Shown here: positions 18,032 through 25,851 of the stretch, in pieces
How the letters are laid out: the number at the start of each line of letters is the position of its first letter
Numbering within the stretch: the first letter of the stretch is position 1
DNA from: Hyphomicrobium sp. LHD-15
GTDB lineage: Bacteria > Pseudomonadota > Alphaproteobacteria > Rhizobiales > Hyphomicrobiaceae
Length of the DNA stretch: 64,000 nucleotides
Direction of reading: 5' to 3'
Assembly: GCF_031157355.1 (NCBI RefSeq)
Contig: NZ_JAVIFT010000001.1
Location: 1,364,001-1,428,000, forward strand
The notes under the pieces: model-generated
The model's input: the letters and a program-made list of their open reading frames with translations, nothing else
Database searches by the model: none
What the model was told of the DNA's origin: nothing
Made by a program: the position numbers and the translations under genes

Positions 18032-18747
18032 CAAGCCGCCTCCCGGTTCAGGACGTCGCTTTCGATATTGCCGTCGACGAAGCGGATGACGCGACGTGCA
18101 TAGGCTGCGATGTCCGCTTCGTGCGTGACCATGACGACGGATATGCCCTGATCGCGGTTGAGGCTGGTGATCAGCTCCATAATCTCGCGGCTGGTCTTGG
18201 TATCGAGGTTTCCGGTCGGCTCGTCGGCGAGCAGCACACGCGGGTTCGTCACGATGGCGCGCGCGATGGCGACGCGCTGCTGCTGACCGCCCGACAGCTC
18301 CGACGAGCCATGATCGACACGCCCGCCAAGCCCCACGCGCTCCAATGCCTTGATGGCGAGCTTGCGACGCTCGGCGGGCTGGAGGCCGCGATAGATCAGA
18401 GGCAACTCGACGTTCTCGACCGCCGTCGTGCGCGGCAGAAGGTTGAAGCCCTGGAACACGAAGCCGAGGAAGTGGCGTCTGAGCCGCGTGCGCTGGTTGC
18501 GCGACAAAGCGCCGGTATCAACGCCCTGAAACAGATATTGTCCGGACGTCGGGACATCGAGACACCCGACGATATTCATCGTCGTCGACTTGCCGGAACC
18601 GGACGGGCCCATGATCGCTACGAACTCGCCCTGCTCGATAACGAGATCAACCCCTGCCAACGCGTGCACAGTCGCGTCGCCCCGCCCGTAGCTCTTGGTG
18701 ACGGCGCGAAACTCGATCAGCGGCGTGCGCGGCATGGCCTTTTGCAT
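18031..18747 (-). CDS. MacB/LolD-type ABC transporter ATPase
   Basis: This 238-residue ATPase has Walker A GPSGSGKST, signature LSGGQQQRVAIARA, Walker B RVLLADEPTGNLDT and the H-loop VVMVTHEADIAAYA. It energises the neighbouring MacB-type permease. It lies between the adaptor gene (12-base gap) and the permease gene (1-base overlap), which gives a complete inner-membrane efflux operon. An outer-membrane TolC protein is not encoded here and must come from elsewhere. Confidence 0.94.
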   Translation of the reverse strand: MQKAMPRTPLIEFRAVTKSYGRGDATVHALAGVDLVIEQGEFVAIMGPSGSGKSTTMNIVGCLDVPTSGQYLFQGVDTGALSRNQRTRLRRHFLGFVFQGFNLLPRTTAVENVELPLIYRGLQPAERRKLAIKALERVGLGGRVDHGSSELSGGQQQRVAIARAIVTNPRVLLADEPTGNLDTKTSREIMELITSLNRDQGISVVMVTHEADIAAYARRVIRFVDGNIESDVLNREAA

Positions 18748-18759
18748 CGGAAGATCCCG

Positions 18760-20082
18760 TCACTGAGCCGCTGTCGTCTCGTCGACGACGATGGCATCGC
18801 CGTCCTTCAGCTCGCCGCCCACGATGGCGGTCAGCTTGCCGTCGCTCGCGCCAATCTCGACGGGAACCGATTGCGGCGCCCCGTCGCGCAGCAGCCAGAT
18901 GGTGCGTTGCGAACCGGTTTCCTGGCGTGCACTCGGCGCGCGGAAACGCGGCGGACCCGGCATCAACCGGCGCAACAGGCTCGGCTGCTCGGCTGGCGCG
19001 GCGCTCGCCTGCGGCGCGTAGCGAAGGGCCGCATTCGGAACCAAAAGCGTGTCCTTGACCTCGGTCACCGTGATTTCCGCCGTGGCGGTCATACCGGGCC
19101 GAAGCAGCAGCTCCGAGTTGTCGACGCCGAGGATCGCCTTGTAGGTGACGACGCCGGAAACCACCTCGGACGCAAACCGCAAGTCCTGGATCGCGGCGGG
19201 GAACTTGCGCTCCGGGAACGCATCGACGCCGAATTCGGCAGTCTGGCCGATCTTGACCTTGCCGACATCCGCCTCGTCCACGTCGACCTGAAGCTCCATC
19301 TTGGTGAGGTCTTCGGCGATCGAGAATAGGACAGGGGCCTGAAGAGACGAGGCCACTGTCTGGCCCGGCTCGACGGCTCGCGACAGCACCACGCCGCGAA
19401 TGGGCGAGACGATCTGCGCCTTCGAATAGTTGGTTTCGTTGAGCTTGAGATCGGCCTGGGATACGCCCAGATCGGCGCGCGCGCTGTCGGCGCCGGCCAA
19501 CGCCCGATCATAAGCCGCCTGCGCGGTATCAAGATCCTGGAGAGAGGTGAAGCTTTTGGTGGCGAGCGCCTTCTTGCGTTCGAGATCGGCCTTCTTCTCG
19601 ACAACCGTGGCTTCGGCGTCGCGGATCTTGGCTTCGCTGGCCACCACCTTGGCGCGCGAGCTGTCGAGCGTGGCCTTGAGCTTGTCTGGATCGAGCTCGA
19701 CCAGAAGATCACCGACCTCGACCTTCGAGTTGTAGTCGACGAGGACGCGGCGCACCGTGCCGGACAGCTCGCTCGAGATATCGACCTGGTTTGTCGGCTG
19801 GACCGATCCCGTTGCTGTGACGAGCACCGTCAGGTTGCCGCGTGTCGCGGGCTGGGTGATGTAGCGCGTGTGCTCGCCCGAACCTGAAGACATCAGATAC
19901 CAAGCGGCGAGCAGCACAACGAGAACGCCCGTGCCGCCCCAGATCCACGGTCCGCGCGATTTCGGTTCTGCTTCGAGCCCTAAGGCGTCCGAGAGGGCAT
20001 CCCCGCCAGATTCCACGCTGCGTGACGGCGTCTTCGCCGCGGCGGTGTCTTGCCGTGAAATCGCGGCTGAAGCCGAGTTCAT
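18760..20082 (-). CDS. macA: MacA-type periplasmic adaptor (HlyD family)
   Basis: This 440-residue membrane fusion protein links the ABC transporter to an outer-membrane channel. It has an N-terminal cytoplasmic stretch, one membrane helix (GGTGVLVVLLAAWYLM, about residues 47-65), a split lipoyl domain (VTATGSVQPTNQVDISSELSG ... SPIRGVVLSRAVEPGQTV), a long coiled-coil hairpin between (ELDPDKLKATLDSSRAKV to LGVSQADLKL), and a beta-barrel region. The ATG at 20082 is chosen over an upstream start because AGGG precedes it and the longer version is unlike the family. It begins the operon with the ATPase and permease. Confidence 0.9.
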   Translation of the reverse strand: MNSASAAISRQDTAAAKTPSRSVESGGDALSDALGLEAEPKSRGPWIWGGTGVLVVLLAAWYLMSSGSGEHTRYITQPATRGNLTVLVTATGSVQPTNQVDISSELSGTVRRVLVDYNSKVEVGDLLVELDPDKLKATLDSSRAKVVASEAKIRDAEATVVEKKADLERKKALATKSFTSLQDLDTAQAAYDRALAGADSARADLGVSQADLKLNETNYSKAQIVSPIRGVVLSRAVEPGQTVASSLQAPVLFSIAEDLTKMELQVDVDEADVGKVKIGQTAEFGVDAFPERKFPAAIQDLRFASEVVSGVVTYKAILGVDNSELLLRPGMTATAEITVTEVKDTLLVPNAALRYAPQASAAPAEQPSLLRRLMPGPPRFRAPSARQETGSQRTIWLLRDGAPQSVPVEIGASDGKLTAIVGGELKDGDAIVVDETTAAQ

Positions 20083-20247
20083 GCGTTTACCCTGATTTTC
20101 ATGCCGGCACGTTGCGCGCGCCAGCAACCCCGTCGATCGGTGCGGCTTCGAAAGACGTTTCCGTTGGTCGAAACCCACGCCCCGATACATGCCTATTCAA
20201 CGGCCGGGAGCCCCTTGATCCGTCGCGCGCGCGTGCTCATCACGAAC

Positions 20248-20280
20248 GCGCATTTCTCCTGCTTCTACAGGCAAATGCGC
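20248..20280 (-). terminator. Stem-loop after the FAD oxidoreductase gene
   Basis: GCGCATTT (20248-20255) pairs with AAATGCGC (20273-20280); inside, CCTG pairs with CAGG. The structure lies 68 bases past the oxidoreductase stop and about 165 bases before the macA start, on the same strand. There is no U-run. It may end the upstream transcript or form part of the macA leader. Confidence 0.4.
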
Positions 20281-20347
20281 CATCTTTTGTGATGCTGAAA
20301 CACTTCTTTACACGATGCGACAAACCGTGACGGAAGCACCGCCCGAT

Positions 20348-21955
20348 TCAGGCGCGACCTTTCCACCAAGCCGTCCTATCGCGGATGATCTCGCGGGCGG
20401 CATTGTGGCCCGGAACGCCAGTAACGCCCCCGCCAGGGTGGGCGCCTGACGCGCAAAGATAGAGGCCCGGTAGCGGCATCCGATAATCGGCATGGCCGAG
20501 CGTGGGACGCAGGGAGAACAGTTGGTCGAGGCTCAAGGCGCCGTGGAAGATGTCGCCGTCGATCAGCCCGAAGCGCTGTTCGAGATCAAGCGGCGAGAGG
20601 GTCTGACGGGCGAGCACGCTGGCCTTGAAGTTCGGAGCGCAGCGCGTCACCGTTTCGATGACGAGATCTGCGAATGCCTCCTTTTCCTTGGGGTCGGCCC
20701 AGGAGCGCGGCGCCGGCAAGTGCGGGGCCACGTGCTGCACGAAGAGGCTCGCCACGTGCCGGCCCTTCGGAGCCAGCGTTTCGTCCAGCATCGACGGAAT
20801 CAGAATTTCGACGACCGGCTCTTTCGACCAGCCGTCGCTTCGCGCATCGAGGTAAGCGCGTTCGAGATAGTCGAGGGTGGGGCCGATCACGATGCCGGAC
20901 GCCAGATGATCGGTGCCATCGCGGTTCGGCTTGGAGGTGAAGTCCGGCAATTCTGAAAGTGCCACATTCATGCGGAACGTGCCGGAGCCCGATTTCAAGT
21001 TTGCAAGCCGCGTGTGAAGGGCGCTGTCGATGGCGCCTGCAGGCACCAGGCTCGAGAACAGGAGCTTCGGCGGAACGGCTGCAGCGACCGCACGGGCCTG
21101 CACCACCTCGCCGGATGCGAGCACCACGCCGGACGCGCGCCCGTTCGCAACCGCAACCTCGCGTACCTCTACATTATTGCGAATCTCGACGCCCTTCTCG
21201 CGGGCCGCGCCGGCGATAGCGGCGGTGATCGCACCCATGCCGCCGATCGCGTGCCCCCAGACGCCCGGCTTTCCGTTCACCTCGCCGAAGCAGTGGTGGA
21301 GCAGCACGTAAGCGGTTCCGGGCGTGGACGGCGCCGCGTAGGTGCCGACGATGCCGTCGAACGCGAAGGCGGCCTTGACCGTCTCGTTCTCGAACCAGCG
21401 CGAGAGGAAGTCGGTGGCGCTTTCGGTGAAGAGCGCGGCGAGATCGCGCTGCGTTTCGAGCGGCAGCTTCATCACGGATCGCGAGAGGCGCGCGCCTTTC
21501 CAAAGTTCCAGCAGACCGCCGCCCGCATTCGGCGGGGTTTCGAGAATAAGCTGTTTCAGAACGGCGGCAGCGCGATCGAGCGCGGCGTCGTACTCTGGAA
21601 GACGCGCGGCGTCACGCTCGGAGAATGCCGCGATGGCGCGCTGGCGTGCGGGCAGGCCATACGGCATGACGAGGGCGCGTCTCTCGTCGACGGGCCAGAA
21701 GTTGGCGACGGGCCGCTCGACGATTTTCAGTCCGTGGCGATGCAGCTCCAGCTCACGGATGATCTTCGGGTTGAGCAGGCTCACCGTGTAGGCCGCGACC
21801 GAGTTGCGGAAGCCGGGGTGGAATTCCTCGGTGTAGGCTGCGCCGCCGACGTGCGCGTTCTTCTCCAGCACCACGACCTTGAGGCCTGCGGCTGCGAGAT
21901 AGGCAGCGGCGGTGAGACCGTTATGCCCGGCCCCTATGATCGCGACGTCATACAC
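20348..21955 (-). CDS. NAD(P)/FAD-dependent oxidoreductase, phytoene dehydrogenase-like (PYROXD2-like)
   Basis: This 535-residue flavoprotein starts with a dinucleotide-binding motif (MYDVAIIGAGHNGLTAAAYLAAAG) and FAD contacts (LEKNAHVGGAAYTEEFHPGF). It ends with the second FAD motif (PLPGLYLCASGAHPGGGVTG). This fits COG1233 proteins related to carotenoid desaturases and to PYROXD2. No carotenoid genes are nearby, so carotenoid synthesis is not implied; the substrate is unknown. It is transcribed alone; the gene beyond it on this strand is the Cys-rich peptide, 50 bases upstream. Confidence 0.87.
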   Translation of the reverse strand: MYDVAIIGAGHNGLTAAAYLAAAGLKVVVLEKNAHVGGAAYTEEFHPGFRNSVAAYTVSLLNPKIIRELELHRHGLKIVERPVANFWPVDERRALVMPYGLPARQRAIAAFSERDAARLPEYDAALDRAAAVLKQLILETPPNAGGGLLELWKGARLSRSVMKLPLETQRDLAALFTESATDFLSRWFENETVKAAFAFDGIVGTYAAPSTPGTAYVLLHHCFGEVNGKPGVWGHAIGGMGAITAAIAGAAREKGVEIRNNVEVREVAVANGRASGVVLASGEVVQARAVAAAVPPKLLFSSLVPAGAIDSALHTRLANLKSGSGTFRMNVALSELPDFTSKPNRDGTDHLASGIVIGPTLDYLERAYLDARSDGWSKEPVVEILIPSMLDETLAPKGRHVASLFVQHVAPHLPAPRSWADPKEKEAFADLVIETVTRCAPNFKASVLARQTLSPLDLEQRFGLIDGDIFHGALSLDQLFSLRPTLGHADYRMPLPGLYLCASGAHPGGGVTGVPGHNAAREIIRDRTAWWKGRA

Positions 21956-22005
21956 GCTCGGCGGTCCTCTCGAAGGCAGATGTCGCCAAGAGGACTACAA
22001 CCGGC

Positions 22006-22284
22006 TCAGCCCCACGTACAGCGCAGTTCGCTGCAAGTCCGGCTGCGCGTGCCGCCGATGCTGCAGTTGGTCCGCACGGTCCGGCAGACGCGGCACGTGT
22101 AGGACGAAAGGCAGCCCCGGTAGCTGCCGCCTTTCTGGAACTGACACGTGACGATGGTCTGGCAATCGCGGCCGGGGTTGATCGTACCGCCGGGTCCTTC
22201 CTGGGCCAGGCTTGAGCCGGCAAGCAGCAGGGTTGCGCCGATGAGGAGCGCCAAGCCCGTGGTGGCATTACGCATATTCGCCAT
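22006..22284 (-). CDS. Small exported cysteine-rich protein
   Basis: A 92-residue protein with a clear signal peptide (TGLALLIGATLLLAGSSLAQ) and a mature part of about 64 residues with eight cysteines (C-x5-C, C-x5-C-x2-C, C, C, C). The even number suggests four disulfides in the periplasm or outside. The mature part is basic (RVCRTVRTNC, TRSRTCSELRC). No family is recognised. It is divergent from the second DUF3829 gene, sharing a 172-base gap. A toxin-like, defensin-like or structural role are all open. Confidence 0.65.
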   Translation of the reverse strand: MANMRNATTGLALLIGATLLLAGSSLAQEGPGGTINPGRDCQTIVTCQFQKGGSYRGCLSSYTCRVCRTVRTNCSIGGTRSRTCSELRCTWG

Positions 22285-22329
22285 GGCAGTTGCCTCATGG
22301 CTGTTTCATCCACGCCGCCAACTTTCTGC

Positions 22330-22341
22330 CACTTTTCCGGA
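22330..22341 (+). promoter_or_regulatory. CACTTTTCCGGA, match to the site before the S8-M4 gene
   Basis: These 12 bases are identical to 4081-4092 and in the same orientation, 115 bases before the DUF3829 paralogue 2 start. The last six (TCCGGA) are also the core of the motif copies at 2404 and 9322. A shared regulator is inferred. Confidence 0.38.
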
Positions 22342-22456
22342 TCCGGCAACGAACTATCGGCGCAAGGTTAAGGACGGCCGCCGGAGTGCGCTTGCCTTGG
22401 ACCTTAAACATATCCGATATATGCGTTTTTCCAGATTGCATCGCGGAGAGGCGCAC

Positions 22457-23395
22457 ATGAATTTTCCCCGTTTGCTTGGTTTGGCGATCGGCATCCTTGT
22501 CATGCCCGGGCTGCTCCTGACCGCCCCCGCGCAAGCCGAAGAAAGCTCCTCTCTCACCGAGAAAATGAATGCCTATGTCGGGTGCCTCAACCGCCTTTCG
22601 GAGCGGGCCTACGATTCCCGGGAGCGCTACTTCAGCTGGGTCGGCAAGAAAGGCCCGACCGGCAAAGAGCGGATCATCTACGGCACCTACACCATCTACG
22701 ACACCGCCGATTGCAAGAGCGGCGTCGAGGCGGCGAATACGCTCGAGCCGCGCAACGCCGAACTCGAAGCGGCCGCTTCGGCGTATGTGGAAGCCGTGGT
22801 GGCGCTGGAGCCGCTCCTGAAGGATGCGGACGACTACTATTCCCAGGAGAATTACAAAGACGACAAGATGGCCAAGGGCAAAGCGCTGCATCCTCAGCTG
22901 GTGTCCGCCTGGACCGCGTTTGCGGACGCCGACACCAAACTTCGGGCCGGCATCGACGTCGTGCAGGACATGCTGGCCGCCGAAGCGCTTGCCGAGATCG
23001 AAAGCACCGAGGGCCGCAAGGGGCGCTATCATATCCAGGCGCTGATGATGCACGCCAAGCGTTTGATGCGGGCACAAAGCGCGGACAAGACCGATCTCGC
23101 CAAGATCACCCAGACGCTCGGAGAGTACGAGACCACGACCAAAGCAACCGAAGCGTACGCCGACGCCAACAAAGACAGCAAAATCGGATCAAGCTTTGTG
23201 AATGCCGCGAAGTCGTACCTGGTCACCGCGAAGCAGCTGATGCGCCGCGTGCGCGACAAGGTGCCTTACGACACCGGCGAACAGATGATCCTCAATTCCG
23301 GCGGCGGCGCATGGATGGTCGAGGGCTCACCGGCCCGGCTCATGCACGACTACAACCAGCTCGTCGAAAGCTACAATCGCGGCGCAAGCTTCTGA
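22457..23395 (+). CDS. Exported DUF3829 (YiiG-like) protein, paralogue 2
   Basis: This 312-residue protein has a signal peptide (LLGLAIGILVMPGLLLTAPAQA) and the DUF3829 hallmarks RYFSWVGKKGPTGKERIIYG and YYSQENYKDDKMAKGKALHPQLV. GGAGAGG precedes the ATG at 22457; the open frame runs further upstream, but without signal-peptide logic. It is a clear paralogue of the protein at 9461 and is about 45 residues shorter. The mature part is helical and charged, without a lipobox cysteine. The gene is convergent with ilvE. Function unknown; its upstream region shares bases with that of the S8-M4 protease. Confidence 0.8.
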   Translation: MNFPRLLGLAIGILVMPGLLLTAPAQAEESSSLTEKMNAYVGCLNRLSERAYDSRERYFSWVGKKGPTGKERIIYGTYTIYDTADCKSGVEAANTLEPRNAELEAAASAYVEAVVALEPLLKDADDYYSQENYKDDKMAKGKALHPQLVSAWTAFADADTKLRAGIDVVQDMLAAEALAEIESTEGRKGRYHIQALMMHAKRLMRAQSADKTDLAKITQTLGEYETTTKATEAYADANKDSKIGSSFVNAAKSYLVTAKQLMRRVRDKVPYDTGEQMILNSGGGAWMVEGSPARLMHDYNQLVESYNRGASF

Positions 23396-23437
23396 CGCTG
23401 CGCCGCGGAGAGACATGACGAGGACCGTTGCTGCTGC

Positions 23438-24334
23438 CTACTCGGCTGCCAGCTTCTTGTCGGGCTGGACCAACGACATGTAGTCGTTGAGCAGCGTTTC
23501 CGTGATGTGGGCCGGCTTGAACTTGAAGTCGCCGATCTCGGAAACCGGCGTCACCTCGGCAGCGGTGCCGGTGATGAAGCATTCCGAGAACGAGGACAGC
23601 TCGTCCGGCAGGATCGCGCGCTCGCGGACCTCGAAGCCACGCTTCTTCGCAAGCGCGATGACGGTGCGGCGGGTGATGCCGTCCAGGAAGCAATCGGCTT
23701 CCGGCGTGTGGATGACGCCATCCTTGACGAAGAAGATGTTGGCGCCGGTGCACTCGGCAACGCGGCCGCGATAGTCGAGCATCAGCGCATCGGCGTACCC
23801 GGCGCGCTCGGCGCGGTGCTTCTCGACGGTGCAGATCATGTAGAGGCCGGCGGCCTTGGCCTTGGTCGGCGCGGTGGCCGGATCGGGGCGGCGATACTTG
23901 GCAAAGCCGATGCGGATACCCTTAAGGCGCTGCTCCATCGGGAAGTAGGAGCCCCAATCCCAGGCGGCGATCGCCAGGTGGATCTTGGTCTGCTGCGCCG
24001 AGACGCCCATTTGCTCGCTGCCGCGCCAGGCAATCGGGCGCACATAGCAATTGACGAGCTTGTTGGCGGCAATCGTATCACGGCAGGCCTGGTCGATCTC
24101 GGCCACGCTTTGGGTGATTTCGAACTCGAGGATGCGGGCGCTCTCGACGAGGCGCTCGGAATGCTCGGTCAGCTTGAAGATCTCGCCGCCGTAGGCGCGT
24201 TCGCCCTCGAACACCGCGCTGCCGTAATGGAGTGCGTGGGTGAGAATATGGATATTCGCTTCCCGCCAAGGGACAAGCTTGCCATCCAGCCAGATCAAAC
24301 CGTCGCGATCGTGGTAGGGAACGATCTCAGCCAT
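23438..24334 (-). CDS. ilvE: Branched-chain amino acid aminotransferase
   Basis: This 298-residue class IV aminotransferase transfers the amino group between glutamate and the keto acids of valine, leucine and isoleucine, using pyridoxal phosphate. K160 in PTKAKAAGLY aligns with the catalytic lysine of E. coli IlvE. Other family segments are HALHYGSAVFEGERAYGGEIFKL, the arginine in YVRPIAWRG, VAECTGANIFFV and LDGITRRTV. Length is normal. It is divergent from a MarR-OmpR-histidine kinase operon, a neighbourhood common in Hyphomicrobiales. Confidence 0.93.
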   Translation of the reverse strand: MAEIVPYHDRDGLIWLDGKLVPWREANIHILTHALHYGSAVFEGERAYGGEIFKLTEHSERLVESARILEFEITQSVAEIDQACRDTIAANKLVNCYVRPIAWRGSEQMGVSAQQTKIHLAIAAWDWGSYFPMEQRLKGIRIGFAKYRRPDPATAPTKAKAAGLYMICTVEKHRAERAGYADALMLDYRGRVAECTGANIFFVKDGVIHTPEADCFLDGITRRTVIALAKKRGFEVRERAILPDELSSFSECFITGTAAEVTPVSEIGDFKFKPAHITETLLNDYMSLVQPDKKLAAE

Positions 24335-24526
24335 GGTGAGGTCCTATTCGGCTCCGCAGTTGGGGTCGGCAATCGGCTTGTTCCGGGCGCCCGTTCAACT
24401 TACGAGCTTGCCGGACAAGTCCTGTCACGTCTCGTTCGCAATCCGCGTCGAGGGTCGCAGAATACGGAGCCTTCAACCCCGTTCCGGCACGTGACGGCCG
24501 CTTGAAAATGCTTGCCAGGAGTAGCA

Positions 24527-25126
24527 ATGAGCTTCAAATATGTCAACATGGCTGACATAACTCGCGCTCCCTCAGGAAACCGGCCCCAAGGTCCGACGCG
24601 TGACGAAACGCTCGGCGAGGCCGCCAACGAGAGCGAACGGCGCAATCTCATCGCCCACGTCGAGCTTTTTTTCTTCGCCTACCGCGATTTCACGGGCGAC
24701 CCGGACGCCGTGCTGAGCCAATACGGCTTCGGGCGCGCGCACCATCGCGTTCTTCATTTCGTCCACCGCAACCCCGGCCTCAGAGTTGCCAACCTTCTCG
24801 AGATCCTAAAGATTACCAAGCAGTCGCTCGCGCGCGTGCTGAAGCAGCTCATCGGGGAGGGCTTCATCACGCAGAAGGCGGGAGCAGAAGACCGCAGAGA
24901 GAGATTGCTCTACGCTACACTCAAGGGGGCGCGGCTGGCCGACAGGCTGACTACCCTGCAGGTGGCCCGCATCGAGGCTGCGCTCGCGGCAGCAGGCCCC
25001 GAAGCGCAGGCCGCGACCAAGACGTTTTTGCTCGCCATGATTTCCGAAGAAGACCGCGCGCAAGTCGAAGCCTTGGTCCGCGTCGCGGAGGCAAGCGAAA
25101 AGCCCAGCGAGGAGGATCGCTCATGA
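24527..25126 (+). CDS. MarR family regulator (PetP-like), first gene of a two-component operon
   Basis: This 199-residue regulator has the MarR winged helix: RAHHRVLHFVHRNPGLRVANLLEILKITKQSLARVLKQL and EDRRERLLYATLKGARLADRL. AGGAG at 24517-24521 sets the ATG at 24527; an ATG at 24548 has no ribosome site. Its last codon overlaps the response regulator start (ATGA). A MarR gene directly before an OmpR-type regulator recalls petP-petR of Rhodobacter capsulatus, so a role in respiratory or membrane gene control is possible. An inverted repeat just after the start may be its own operator. Confidence 0.85.
   Translation: MSFKYVNMADITRAPSGNRPQGPTRDETLGEAANESERRNLIAHVELFFFAYRDFTGDPDAVLSQYGFGRAHHRVLHFVHRNPGLRVANLLEILKITKQSLARVLKQLIGEGFITQKAGAEDRRERLLYATLKGARLADRLTTLQVARIEAALAAAGPEAQAATKTFLLAMISEEDRAQVEALVRVAEASEKPSEEDRS
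24539..24559. promoter_or_regulatory. Inverted repeat TATGTCA-N7-TGACATA at marR start
   Basis: Perfect 7-base arms with a 7-base spacer (24539-24545 and 24553-24559) lie 12 bases inside the marR reading frame. The size and symmetry suit a MarR dimer, so roadblock-type autoregulation is possible. Confidence 0.45.
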
Positions 25127-25848
25127 CCTCGTTATCCGATCGACGCGCGGAACCGCTGCCGGATGACGCGCCGCACGTGCTGATCGTCGACGACGACCAC
25201 AAGATCCGGGATCTGCTCGCGCGCTATCTCTATACGCAGGGCTTTCGCGTGACGACGGCGCAGGATGCCGAAACGGCGCAGGCCTCGTTGCGGGGGCTCG
25301 ATTTCGATATCGTGCTGCTCGACGTCATGATGCCCGGCATCAGCGGCCTCGACCTCGCGCGCCAAATCAAAAGCGAGCGCGACATTCCGATCTGCATGCT
25401 GACGGCGCGCGCCGAAGCCGAGCATCGCATCGAAGGGCTCGAGATCGGCGTTGACGATTACGTTCCGAAGCCGTTCGAGCCGCGCGAGCTGCTGCTCAGG
25501 CTGCGCAACATCCTGAAGCGCGGACAAAGCACACAGACGCCTGCGCCGCCGCAATCGGACGAGGTGCGGATGGGAACGCTGGTGTTCCACATCGCGCGCG
25601 GCGAGCTCAAGCGCAACAACGAGACCGTGAAACTCACCGAACGCGAGCGCGACCTGCTGCGCCAGTTCGCGCAGAAGCAGGGAACACCGATCCAGCGGTA
25701 CGAGCTGGCTACCGACGAGACGACGGGCAACGATCGCGCAATCGACGTCCAGATCAACCGCCTGCGCCGCAAAATCGAAACCGATCCCTCGAACCCGGTC
25801 TATCTCCAGACCGTGCGCGGCAAGGGCTACATCCTTTATACGGACTAG
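25123..25848 (+). CDS. OmpR/PhoB family response regulator
   Basis: This 241-residue regulator has a receiver domain with acidic pocket D23-D25, phospho-acceptor D67 (VLLDVMMPG), T94 and K116 (VPKPF), and an OmpR-type winged helix at the C-terminus (RAIDVQINRLRRKIETDPSNPVYLQTVRGKGYIL). It overlaps the MarR gene by four bases and stops three bases before the sensor kinase start, so the three are one operon. The MarR pairing suggests PetR-like function; the target genes are unknown. Confidence 0.93.
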   Translation: MTSLSDRRAEPLPDDAPHVLIVDDDHKIRDLLARYLYTQGFRVTTAQDAETAQASLRGLDFDIVLLDVMMPGISGLDLARQIKSERDIPICMLTARAEAEHRIEGLEIGVDDYVPKPFEPRELLLRLRNILKRGQSTQTPAPPQSDEVRMGTLVFHIARGELKRNNETVKLTERERDLLRQFAQKQGTPIQRYELATDETTGNDRAIDVQINRLRRKIETDPSNPVYLQTVRGKGYILYTD

Positions 25849-25851
25849 GTC

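Noticed and set aside
20348-21955. Carotenoid biosynthesis locus from the phytoene dehydrogenase-like gene
   Set aside because: No crtB, crtE or other carotenoid gene accompanies it, and the sequence fits the broader COG1233/PYROXD2 group.
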